Shown one piece after another: positions 9,956 through 17,739 of a stretch of DNA of 64,000 nt. The notes below the pieces were generated by a model, which made no database searches, was not told the origin of the DNA, and was given only the letters and a program-made list of their open reading frames with translations. Positions within the stretch are counted from its first letter, which is position 1. Each line of letters begins with the position of its first letter. Source of the stretch: CAIOZA01 sp964464375. Lineage in GTDB: Bacteria > Bacteroidota > Ignavibacteria > Kapaibacteriales > UBA2268. Made by a program: the position numbers and the translations under genes. The stretch is from positions 59,615-123,614 of the forward strand of contig CAYXFU010000006.1 in the NCBI GenBank assembly GCA_964464375.1, in the 5' to 3' direction.

Positions 9956-12325
9956 CTATTTAATAACTGAAAAGATATAATTATCAACGCCTGAGAGGGT
10001 TTTGACAAGAATAAAATAAGAACCTGATTCGATATTATCTAAATTGAAGTTGAATTCACCGATTGTGAGATAGGTACCATCCAAATAATTTTCGGATTTA
10101 ATAAGTTTTTGGGCAGTCAGTTTCTGAACGCCAAAAATATCAAGAAGGATAGCTGTTTCATTAGCACTTTCTTTAACCAATGAATAACGGTTAAAAGGAA
10201 CTTTTACGAAAGTATTAGATGGATTGGGGAATGGGGTAGAAGTAGAAAACAAATATTTTTTAGGTAATTTTTTGGTTGTTGCCACTATTTCTGATTCACA
10301 AAGGGAATTGCCTCCATATATATTAGCTAAGGTCTTTGCAACAAGATGCAGATTATGATTACTGCATATATCATTGAAAATAATAGTGTCTCGTTCATAT
10401 CCGAGCATAGATGGTGAAAAACAGATTATCAATTTCACTGAATCGTAAGGCAGTATAGTCATCGGAAACTGATGTTGAGGCATAGAAAAAGATATATTGT
10501 GAAAAATATAGGGCATTTCAAAAGTTACCGGAGAATCTGTTATGTTGTTTATTGTTAATTCTTTACAAACAAGATTAGGGAAATAAGTACTATCGAGGCT
10601 AAATTCACTATCTACTATTTTATATGAAAATGTCAGTTTATTGCTCTCCTGTCTTACGATAATATCAACGGTATCGCTCAAACCCACACAACCTTCTGCA
10701 CTATAAGCAATGACTGAGTATTTGCCACTTGATGTAACGATAATAGAATTCTGAGTAGTTTCCCAGGATTTTCCGTTTCCATCAGTCCAGAGATATTTCG
10801 GAAATAGTGGATTAGCAGAAATTGTTACACTATCACCTTCGCAAAATGAATTCTTTCCACTAACAGTCAATTTCGGCTTTGGAAGCGGAACAACAGTAAT
10901 TGAGACTTCTTTGGATGAAGTGCATTTGTATAGCGAAGCAACAGTTACTTTATACTTTCCACTTTTTTTAACCATAATTGATTGTGTTGTTTCTCCAGTT
11001 GACCAAATAAAAGAAAGAGCATCAGTCTGTGCTGTTAGCAAGAGGGAATCCCCTTCGCAAAATGTTGTTTTACCATTAATTGTTATATCTAATTTTGGTT
11101 TTGAATCCATACTTACAGTAATTGACTTAGGAATAGCAGTATCGCAACGCGAGTTATAAACTTTTAAAGTGTAAGTACCAGACTTAGTAACCTTGATTGA
11201 TCTTGTTGATTCTTTTGTTGACCATTCGTAATGCCTGAACTCATCCTTAGAAGTAAGTGTGATGGTATCACCATCGCATGACACTGTGTCAACAGGCAGA
11301 ATCTCCGCTATTACCATTTTGGGTAAAGCAAAGGCATAAACACCCTGTCCGCAAACAAATCCTGTGGTATCATTAGAAAAATAAAAGTCGTCAAGAGAAG
11401 TTCCAGGCTCAATACCGCAATTTCTCAGAGTCCAATTCAAACCACCATTCGAAGTATAATAAATACTCTCACCCCACCCACAGGTCCATCCATGCATATC
11501 ATCAAGTAAAAATCCACCAAACATAGGAACAGCAGTATTATAATCAGTCCACGATACACCGAAATTTCTTGATGTTCTTACTCCTCCATTGTATCCGCCA
11601 CCACTGCAACCTTCAGCCCATGGAACTAAAATGGTATTGTTAGATATGCAAAGATCTTCCTGCCAGTCAATACCACCATCAGCCATTGTTATTTGCCATT
11701 TGTAGCCACCATCGGAACTGTACCATATTTTACCGGAGCTGGTAGCATAGCCTCTTCCATCGGGATAAAGAATAACATCTGTCAATCCATTGTCACCCTG
11801 CTTGGTTTCGAACATGCTCCATGAGTTTCCACCGTCAGTAGTTCTGAAGAATTGCTGAGGAGTATCTCCGCATCCACCTCCAATAACGACACCATTATTC
11901 CTATCGTAGAAATAATTACCCCAAAGAATATCTCTTCTTTTGGATGGTGTTACATCTCTCCATGTAATGCCCCCATCAATTGTTTTGAAGATAACACCGC
12001 GACTATAAATATCAGTTCCAACACCGGAAACATAACCGGTTTTTTTATCGGTAAAGTGAACACTTTCCAATTGGTCAGCTCCTCCGATACGAGTGCCTGC
12101 CCACGTCTTGCCGGCATCAGTTGTTCTAATTACCATACCCTGATATCCGCAAATCCAACCATAATTCGGGTCGTCCGGAAGAAAGCAAATTTCCAGGTAG
12201 AAATTGTCATGAAATGGAGCAGGGATATTTAAAATTTTATCCCACTGAGCTTTTAACGAGCTAGCAAGAAAAAATAATGACAATAGAACTAACATAAACT
12301 TAATATTAACTGAAAATTTATACAT
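9956..12325 (-). CDS. T9SS-exported protein with BNR/YCF48-like repeats and three Ig/PKD-like domains
   Basis: 789 aa with a signal peptide (FMLVLLSLFFLASSLKA). The first ~330 residues hold at least six Asp-box/BNR-type repeats of a photosystem-assembly Ycf48-like propeller (RTTDAGKTW, KTIDGGITW, RTTDGGNSW, YSSDGGYKW, YTSNGGLNW). Three Ig/PKD-like repeats follow (about 335-560), each with a CxGD or CEGD start and a W(S/T)xG..T core. The last ~90 residues (TPFPNPSNTFVKVPF to YIFSVIK) form a type IX secretion sorting domain, implying export across the outer membrane and anchoring or release at the surface. No catalytic residues can be named; binding or adhesion is only a guess. Monocistronic. 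Confidence 0.85.
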   Translation of the reverse strand: MYKFSVNIKFMLVLLSLFFLASSLKAQWDKILNIPAPFHDNFYLEICFLPDDPNYGWICGYQGMVIRTTDAGKTWAGTRIGGADQLESVHFTDKKTGYVSGVGTDIYSRGVIFKTIDGGITWRDVTPSKRRDILWGNYFYDRNNGVVIGGGCGDTPQQFFRTTDGGNSWSMFETKQGDNGLTDVILYPDGRGYATSSGKIWYSSDGGYKWQITMADGGIDWQEDLCISNNTILVPWAEGCSGGGYNGGVRTSRNFGVSWTDYNTAVPMFGGFLLDDMHGWTCGWGESIYYTSNGGLNWTLRNCGIEPGTSLDDFYFSNDTTGFVCGQGVYAFALPKMVIAEILPVDTVSCDGDTITLTSKDEFRHYEWSTKESTRSIKVTKSGTYTLKVYNSRCDTAIPKSITVSMDSKPKLDITINGKTTFCEGDSLLLTAQTDALSFIWSTGETTQSIMVKKSGKYKVTVASLYKCTSSKEVSITVVPLPKPKLTVSGKNSFCEGDSVTISANPLFPKYLWTDGNGKSWETTQNSIIVTSSGKYSVIAYSAEGCVGLSDTVDIIVRQESNKLTFSYKIVDSEFSLDSTYFPNLVCKELTINNITDSPVTFEMPYIFHNISFSMPQHQFPMTILPYDSVKLIICFSPSMLGYERDTIIFNDICSNHNLHLVAKTLANIYGGNSLCESEIVATTKKLPKKYLFSTSTPFPNPSNTFVKVPFNRYSLVKESANETAILLDIFGVQKLTAQKLIKSENYLDGTYLTIGEFNFNLDNIESGSYFILVKTLSGVDNYIFSVIK

Positions 12326-12733
12326 AATTGATTATCTAGGATTTAGAGCTTAAAAAAATCTATCAAATATTTATCATTTATATTGACGTTGAAAACTGAA
12401 ATTTCTTACAAACAAGAAAAACCATTGAATATTAATATAGTTACAATGAATAAAAATAATTGTTAGCTATGAGGAATATAGTTTCTCTAGTATAAGACAT
12501 TGAAAATCCAATAACTTAAAAAATCCAAGAGAAATAATTTATTTTAAAAAAATTTAATTCTTGTGTTATTAAAAAAAATTGTCAATTTTTACATCACCAA
12601 GTTTTTGAAAGTTGAAAATAGATGTTTTAAGATGTTATTAACATTTTTACTAATACCAAATTTTTTTTCAATTTTGTTTTCAAAGTCTAGTTACTTTTGA
12701 TATTATATTTAAGATTAACTTTTTACTGAATCA
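12326..12733. other. AT-rich intergenic region upstream of dnaA
   Basis: About 408 bases between divergent genes, rich in A/T runs. It must hold the dnaA promoter and that of the secreted protein. I searched both strands for TTATCCACA-type DnaA boxes and saw no good match; the nearest is TTATTAACA (about 12633) with two mismatches. No ORF, hairpin terminator or known RNA was seen. An origin here is not supported. Confidence 0.6.
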
Positions 12734-14221
12734 ATGGAGGACGGAGTGTCTAAAAATACTAATTACGCTAAAGAAAATAATTTAAAGAATACAATAGATA
12801 TAAATGAAGAATCAGTAAAACAAAATACAAACGGTGAGGCTGAAAATTTCTGGAACGACTGTCTTAACATTATTAAAGACAATGTTTCAGTTCAGGTTTT
12901 TCGTACATGGTTTGAGCCTTTAGTTGCTATTTCTGTTGCTGATTCTGAACTAACTGTTCAAGTTCCTAGCCAATTCTTCTGCGAATGGATAGAAGAACAC
13001 TACTATCCTCTTTTGAGTAAGACATTAACTCAAATTCTTGGAGCCAATGCTAAATTAAAATATAATGTTGTTGTCGATGGGCAAAGCGATTCATTAGAAA
13101 TGAGAACAATTAAAGTTCCGGCTTTGAAGCATCCTCCGGCAACATCACAGCAAACATTACCTTTTACAGCTGCTCCCGAATCATTTCAGGAATTACCATC
13201 ATTTCTGAATCCAAGATATATACTGGAAAATTATATAACCGGCGACAGCAATCAGCTTGCGGCTTCTGCCGCCATGGCAATTTGTGAAAAACCCGGAAAG
13301 AACAGCTTCAACCCATTATTTATTTATGGTAAAACAGGTCTGGGTAAAACCCATCTTGTTCAGGGAATCGGTAATTACGTAATTCAACGCTATCGCAATA
13401 TTAGAGTTGCCTACACAACCAGTGAACGCTTTTATATGGATTATCTGAATGCTGTCCAGAACAATAAAGTAAATGAATTTACATATTACTATAGAATGGC
13501 AGACGTTCTTATTGTTGATGATATTCAATTCTTCTCCGGTAAGGAAAAAACACAGGATAATTTCTTCCATACATTCAATGCACTACATCAAGCAGGCAAA
13601 CAAATCATTTTAACAAGTGATAAACATCAGCGAGAACTTCGCGATGTTGACGAAAGATTAATTTCCAGATTTCAGTGGGGTTTGACCGCTGACATCCAAA
13701 TGCCTGACCTCGAAATGAGAACAGCAATTCTTCGCAGAAAAAGCGAAGATGAAGGCTTGGATTTATCTCATGAGATTATTGACTATATTGCCAGGAATGT
13801 TACAACTAACGTTCGTGAGCTGGAAGGTACACTTATCAGTTTGATAGCAAGAGTTACACTTGACAACAGACCATTAACACTCGAACTTACACGCGAAATT
13901 GTTCAGGGAGTTACCAGAAACGAACCTAAAGTCATCACTATGAGCGATATTAAGGCTGTTGTTGCAGAGTATTATAATCTACCCATAGATTTGATCGAAT
14001 CTCAGTTAAGAAAGCATGAAGTAACCTTAGCTCGCCAAATGTGTATGTATATAGCAAAACAGATGACTCAATTATCTCTAAAAAGTATCGGTAGTAATTT
14101 TGGTGGAAGAGACCACTCAACAGTGCTTCACTCCTGCCAGGCAATTGAGAATTACTTTGTTACTGACAAGCAGGTCAAGCACGCTTATGAGCTTATAATG
14201 AAGAAATTAGTAAGAAATTAA
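12734..14221 (+). CDS. dnaA: Chromosomal replication initiator protein DnaA
   Basis: 495 aa, full length. Domain I (FWNDCLNIIKDNVSVQVFRTWFEPL, about 37-110) is the oligomerisation/helicase-loading domain; a Pro/Gln linker follows; AAA+ domain III has Walker A GKTGLGKTH (about 199-207) and Walker B VLIVDDIQF (about 258); domain IV ends with the DnaA-box-binding HTH GGRDHSTVLHSC. It initiates replication at oriC with ATP. A GGAGG at 12736-12740 lies five bases before GTG 12746, so initiation at that GTG (MSKNTNY...) is a real alternative to ATG 12734, which has no Shine-Dalgarno. It stands alone, without dnaN or recF, and has its own terminator. Confidence 0.98.
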   Translation: MEDGVSKNTNYAKENNLKNTIDINEESVKQNTNGEAENFWNDCLNIIKDNVSVQVFRTWFEPLVAISVADSELTVQVPSQFFCEWIEEHYYPLLSKTLTQILGANAKLKYNVVVDGQSDSLEMRTIKVPALKHPPATSQQTLPFTAAPESFQELPSFLNPRYILENYITGDSNQLAASAAMAICEKPGKNSFNPLFIYGKTGLGKTHLVQGIGNYVIQRYRNIRVAYTTSERFYMDYLNAVQNNKVNEFTYYYRMADVLIVDDIQFFSGKEKTQDNFFHTFNALHQAGKQIILTSDKHQRELRDVDERLISRFQWGLTADIQMPDLEMRTAILRRKSEDEGLDLSHEIIDYIARNVTTNVRELEGTLISLIARVTLDNRPLTLELTREIVQGVTRNEPKVITMSDIKAVVAEYYNLPIDLIESQLRKHEVTLARQMCMYIAKQMTQLSLKSIGSNFGGRDHSTVLHSCQAIENYFVTDKQVKHAYELIMKKLVRN

Positions 14222-14312
14222 ATATTTTATAAAATTTTATGCGGTTCTGATGTTTATTTGTTTAATCCCGTAAAAACACAATTTTAATAGATGTCTTTTT
14301 TTACCGCTTTAT

Positions 14313-14342
14313 AAAAGCAGATGTATCAGATCTGCTTTTTTT
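14313..14342 (+). terminator. Rho-independent terminator of dnaA
   Basis: AAAAGCAGAT (14313-14322) pairs with ATCTGCTTTT (14330-14339) followed by further T. About 90 bases after the dnaA stop. Confidence 0.8.
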
Positions 14343-14749
14343 TATTTTAAACCCGAATTGTGCATTAGAAAGTTATCTATTCATTGAAAACACTGTTCAT
14401 TTGTGTCATTTCCGTGCATACGGGTACCGAAGGTCTGCGTAGCGAATCTATTCCTTTCTTAGTTAAAAAGATTCCTGCATTAGCTTCGCTGTTACTTCGT
14501 GATCGCAGGAATGACAGACTAGAAGCAGATTTATAATTATTATTGATTGTTTCTAATGCGTAATCCGGGTTAATGCAATTACTTCAAAAGCAATATTTAA
14601 ATATATTCAATCATTGATGTAAATTAGGAGGCGATAGGGGAGAGTTGAAAGTCTCAATCATGGTATCGTAGCTCAGACAAGGAATACAGCCGGATGCTTC
14701 GCTTTGTTCTACATGAAAAGCAAAGAAGACTGACAGCCCCAATCCAAAA
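14343..14749. repeat. Non-coding region with genome-repeat debris between dnaA and rny
   Basis: No ORF of note. It contains an inverted pair ATTCCTGC (14471-14478) / GCAGGAAT (14515-14522) around a stretch (TTCGCTGTTACTTCGTGATC) typical of dispersed extragenic repeats related to the GTCATTC...GAATC type seen again near 55789. The remainder is unremarkable. Confidence 0.45.
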
Positions 14750-14778
14750 CAAAAAAAGGAAGGCAAAGCCTCCCCTTT
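14750..14778 (-). terminator. Rho-independent terminator of rny
   Basis: Minus-strand hairpin GGGAGGC / GCCTTCC with an AAA-type loop (14758-14774, one G-T pair), followed by a T-run complementary to the A-run at 14751-14757. Twenty bases downstream of the rny stop. Confidence 0.7.
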
Positions 14779-14798
14779 ATTTGCGACATTTCTATCAT

Positions 14799-16373
14799 TT
14801 ACTTCGCTAAAGAAACGCTTCTTCTTTCGCGAATAACAGTAACTTTAATCTGTCCGGGATATTCCATTTCATTTTCAATTTTCTTTGCAATTTCTGCTGC
14901 CATATTATCTGCCGAAACATCATCGACTCTTTCGGGTTCAACGATAACTCTAACTTCTCTACCGGCTTGGATTGCAAATGTTTTCTGAACTCCTTCGAAG
15001 CTGTTGGCAAGTGTCTCGAGCTTTTCTAGTCTCTTTACATAATTCTCAAGAGATTCGCGTCTTGCTCCAGGTCGTGCACCACTAATGCTATCGGCAGCCT
15101 GAACGAGAACGGCATAAGGTGTTTCCATCTCTATGTCTTCATGGTGAGCTCCAACTGCATTGCAGACAGTCTGAGACTCTTTGAATTTCTTAGTAAGCTC
15201 GAATCCTATAAGTGCGTGTGGACCTTCTGTGTTCTGATCTACACATTTGCCTATATCATGAAGAATACCAGCTCTTTTTGCAATATTCGGATCGAGATCT
15301 AATTCAACAGCCATAATGCCACAAAGAGTTGCGACTTCGATTGAATGATTCAGCAAATTCTGACCATAACTTGATCTGTATTTCATCTTACCAACGTGGC
15401 GAACTAATTCAGGATGAAAATTGTGAAGATTCAATTCAATTATAGCAGTTTCGCCAACTCTGAATATTTCTTCTTCAAGTTCCTTTTTAGTCTTTTCTAC
15501 AACTTCTTCAATTCTTGTAGGATGGATTCTGCCATCTTCCATCAATCTCTGAAGAGCCTTTTTGGCAACTTCTCTGCGGAATGGGTCGAATCCTGAGATT
15601 ACGACTGCTTCCGGAGTATCGTCAATAATCAGATCAATGCCGGTAGCGGCTTCGAATGCTCTGATATTTCTACCTTCACGACCAATGATTCTACCTTTCA
15701 TTTCGTCACTTTCGAGGCTGACAACTGACACAGTACTTTCGACACTATGGTCTGAGGCTGTTCTTTGAATAGCATCAATTATCAGATTCTTTGCTTCCCT
15801 TTGTGCGTTTTGTTTAGCTTCATCTCTAATTTGTTTCACATAAGCTGCTGCTTCGGACTTTGCTTCATTCACAAGATTATCAACCAGGATTTTCTTTGCC
15901 TCTTCTCTTGTTAAGCCACTAATAGATTCTAATTTAGATAGTTGCTGATCGACAACCTTTTGAGCTTCTGCATATTTCAGCTTGATGTTATCATCCTTTT
16001 TCTTTAGCTCATCTTCAAATCCCTGTAGTTGTTTCTCTTTCTTTGTTATCAGTTCAAGCTTCTGTTCTACTGCATCTTCACGCGATTTGATCTGTTTTTC
16101 AAGTATCTGAATTTTAGCTTTTCTTGATTGTACTTCATTTTCAAATTCTTGTTTCCGTTTATGCCATTCCTCTTTAACTTCGAGTAGTTTTTCCTTTTTT
16201 AGATTGGTGGCTTCTTTCTCTGCTTCTTTGATTAAATTCTGTGCACTAAGTTCCGCTTCTTTCACCTTCATTGCCGATTGCTTGTTCCCAGCAAAATTCG
16301 TTATAGCAAAACCGGCTATCAATCCTACGACAAGTCCTACTATACTGAGCAGAACTATCATCATTTCATTCAT
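14799..16373 (-). CDS. rny: Ribonuclease Y
   Basis: 524 aa, the usual length. An N-terminal TM helix (IVLLSIVGLVVGLIAGFAI) anchors it to the inner membrane; a long Glu/Lys-rich coiled coil spans about 30-190; a KH RNA-binding domain follows (MKGRIIGREGRNIRAFEAATG, about 225-290); then an HD domain with LLNHSIEVA and GILHDIGKCVD (about 340-430), which binds the catalytic metals. RNase Y is an endoribonuclease that starts bulk mRNA decay. Start has an AAAGG Shine-Dalgarno. Downstream of zapA and the RNA candidate on the same strand. Confidence 0.97.
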   Translation of the reverse strand: MNEMMIVLLSIVGLVVGLIAGFAITNFAGNKQSAMKVKEAELSAQNLIKEAEKEATNLKKEKLLEVKEEWHKRKQEFENEVQSRKAKIQILEKQIKSREDAVEQKLELITKKEKQLQGFEDELKKKDDNIKLKYAEAQKVVDQQLSKLESISGLTREEAKKILVDNLVNEAKSEAAAYVKQIRDEAKQNAQREAKNLIIDAIQRTASDHSVESTVSVVSLESDEMKGRIIGREGRNIRAFEAATGIDLIIDDTPEAVVISGFDPFRREVAKKALQRLMEDGRIHPTRIEEVVEKTKKELEEEIFRVGETAIIELNLHNFHPELVRHVGKMKYRSSYGQNLLNHSIEVATLCGIMAVELDLDPNIAKRAGILHDIGKCVDQNTEGPHALIGFELTKKFKESQTVCNAVGAHHEDIEMETPYAVLVQAADSISGARPGARRESLENYVKRLEKLETLANSFEGVQKTFAIQAGREVRVIVEPERVDDVSADNMAAEIAKKIENEMEYPGQIKVTVIRERRSVSLAK

Positions 16374-16489
16374 TTCTTTACCTTTCTAAGCTTTTGCTCC
16401 AAAAACTTCTTAAACCTTTCTGTATAATATATAGCTGTTTTTCAATTAAGTTCTTATAAAAAGAGCCACACTAAAAATCATTGGTGTTT

Positions 16490-16521
16490 AAAAAAACTCG
16501 AGTTGGAAAAGAACCCAACTC
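16490..16521 (-). terminator. Terminator at the end of the zapA-rny intergenic RNA
   Basis: Minus-strand stem GAGTTGG (complement of 16515-16521) with CCAACTC (complement of 16500-16506), eight-base loop, then GAG and T7. It lies about 117 bases upstream of rny, so it ends a transcript that is not rny. Confidence 0.75.
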
Positions 16522-16690
16522 AACACGTTTAGGCCAGCCTGCAGATATTTAGCTTCCACTGAGCCTTTCGGCTACCATTTCTGGTTGAGGCCTGCTATTT
16601 ATAGACAATAACTGAACCTTATAGTTTTTAAACTTAACGGTTCTTTCACTCGATTGACAACGATAATCAGCGTGGCTTTATATGTGATTA
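16490..16690 (-). ncRNA. Putative structured RNA between zapA and rny, possibly 6S RNA
   Basis: The 368-base gap between zapA and rny carries strong secondary structure on the minus strand. Two adjacent hairpins with GAAA tetraloops, ACCA-GAAA-TGGT and AGCC-GAAA-GGCT (about 16562-16585), lie inside AGGCC/GGCCT closing arms. Upstream is GAACC...GGTTC enclosing AGTTT-AA-AAACT. The 3' end is a clean terminator: GAGTTGG / CCAACTC (16500-16521) then T7 (16490-16496). In many bacteria ssrS (6S RNA, a regulator of housekeeping RNA polymerase) lies next to zapA, so 6S RNA is the first guess. I could not trace the full 6S long stem and central bubble; the 5' end is uncertain. Another structured RNA or a leader of rny remains possible. 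Confidence 0.5.
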
Positions 16691-16741
16691 ATATGCCCTG
16701 AGGCAATTCGAACAGATGTAAAAAAACGATTCGATCTGGTG

Positions 16742-17035
16742 TCAGATATTCAAAGGAATTTGTTCAACCGGTTTCTTTAAGTAGGCAACCATACTATCCA
16801 ATTCATTAGTTAGGTAGCTGAGATCAATTTCCGATTGTTTCTGGACTGAGTAATATTTTTCTGCAATGTTAAGAGCCGCCATTAATGACAAGTTAGCTAC
16901 AGGTTCGTTAGATTTGCCTCTAAGGGCTTCGAGCTGACTGTTAACCTCAGTTGCCGCGGAATTAATAAGATCAATGTCTTCACCACGCAGTGAATATTCT
17001 TTTTCTCCTATGATAACTTTTATCGTTTTTTGCAT
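16742..17035 (-). CDS. zapA: Cell division protein ZapA
   Basis: 97 aa. KTIKVIIGEKEYSLRGEDIDLINSAATEVNSQLEALRGK is the N-terminal ZapA head; EPVANLSLMAALNIAEKYYSVQK matches the conserved helix, and the rest is coiled coil. ZapA binds FtsZ filaments in the cytoplasm and bundles the Z-ring. Small size and fold match the family. It lies upstream of the putative structured RNA and rny on the same strand. Confidence 0.9.
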   Translation of the reverse strand: MQKTIKVIIGEKEYSLRGEDIDLINSAATEVNSQLEALRGKSNEPVANLSLMAALNIAEKYYSVQKQSEIDLSYLTNELDSMVAYLKKPVEQIPLNI

Positions 17036-17739
17036 TTGATTCGTTGTCTTATAGTTATAATTTAAAGAACTAAACGAAAAATTAATTTAAAATAGACCTT
17101 TTTATCTTTTTCAAATGTAAAAATAAGAAATTTTCGGATTAAAAAGGAAGAAATTTTTTATTTTTAGTTTTGTCTAAACATTTTTATCGAAAAGGGTTAT
17201 CATATACGCTTGTTATATTTCATTTTATTTCATTAAATCCCGGCAATTTTATAAATATCACGATAAGTTTGTGACATGCCTTTGAAAGCGAGATATGAGT
17301 TGTAATTTATTTGGGCAGATTATCTATTACTCATCCGATGACTCCTTGTCATTGGATGAATCGGGAGTAAGTATTTATATTTCCGTTTGGGCTCCCAACC
17401 CTGTTTGTTCCAAGGGGGGATTAAGGGGTTTCGCAGTTCTCTGGTAGGACAAACATCCTTGTTTGTTCATTATGGAGTGGTCAAGCAAGGATGCATGACC
17501 TACGAAATCGATTGAATTAGTACTGTAGGAATCAATATTCACTCTGGATTAATGCCAACTCCCGAGAATCCCTTGAATCCCATTTGAAAAATGATGCGAA
17601 TACAGGCGAAGCGGCGGTTGGCTTTGTCTCCCCCTTGTTCCAAGGGGGATTAAGGGGGTTTATAATTTGGATCTTCTCGAATCATGTGCCAACCTCACCC
17701 CGACCCTCTCCATTCTTGGAGAGGGAGTTCTAAAGGCAT
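17036..17739. repeat. Long intergenic region with dispersed repeat fragments
   Basis: About 700 bases without a gene. The zapA-proximal part is AT-rich and presumably holds its promoter. From about 17340 the base composition rises and copies of dispersed repeats appear: TTGTTCCAAGGGGG with ATTAAGGGG at 17405-17428 and again at 17635-17657 (the second inside a CCCCTTG/CAAGGGG palindrome), and a perfect hairpin CCCTCTCCA / TGGAGAGGG at 17704-17725, close to the esterase stop. The latter lacks a T-run, so it is a weak terminator candidate. Open frames here are not gene-like. Confidence 0.6.

Noticed and set aside
12326..12733. oriC next to dnaA
   Set aside because: No DnaA-box cluster seen on either strand; dnaA in this group is often not near the origin.
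14343..14749. tRNA or other RNA gene after dnaA
   Set aside because: No cloverleaf or conserved RNA motif seen; the hairpin arms match dispersed repeats.
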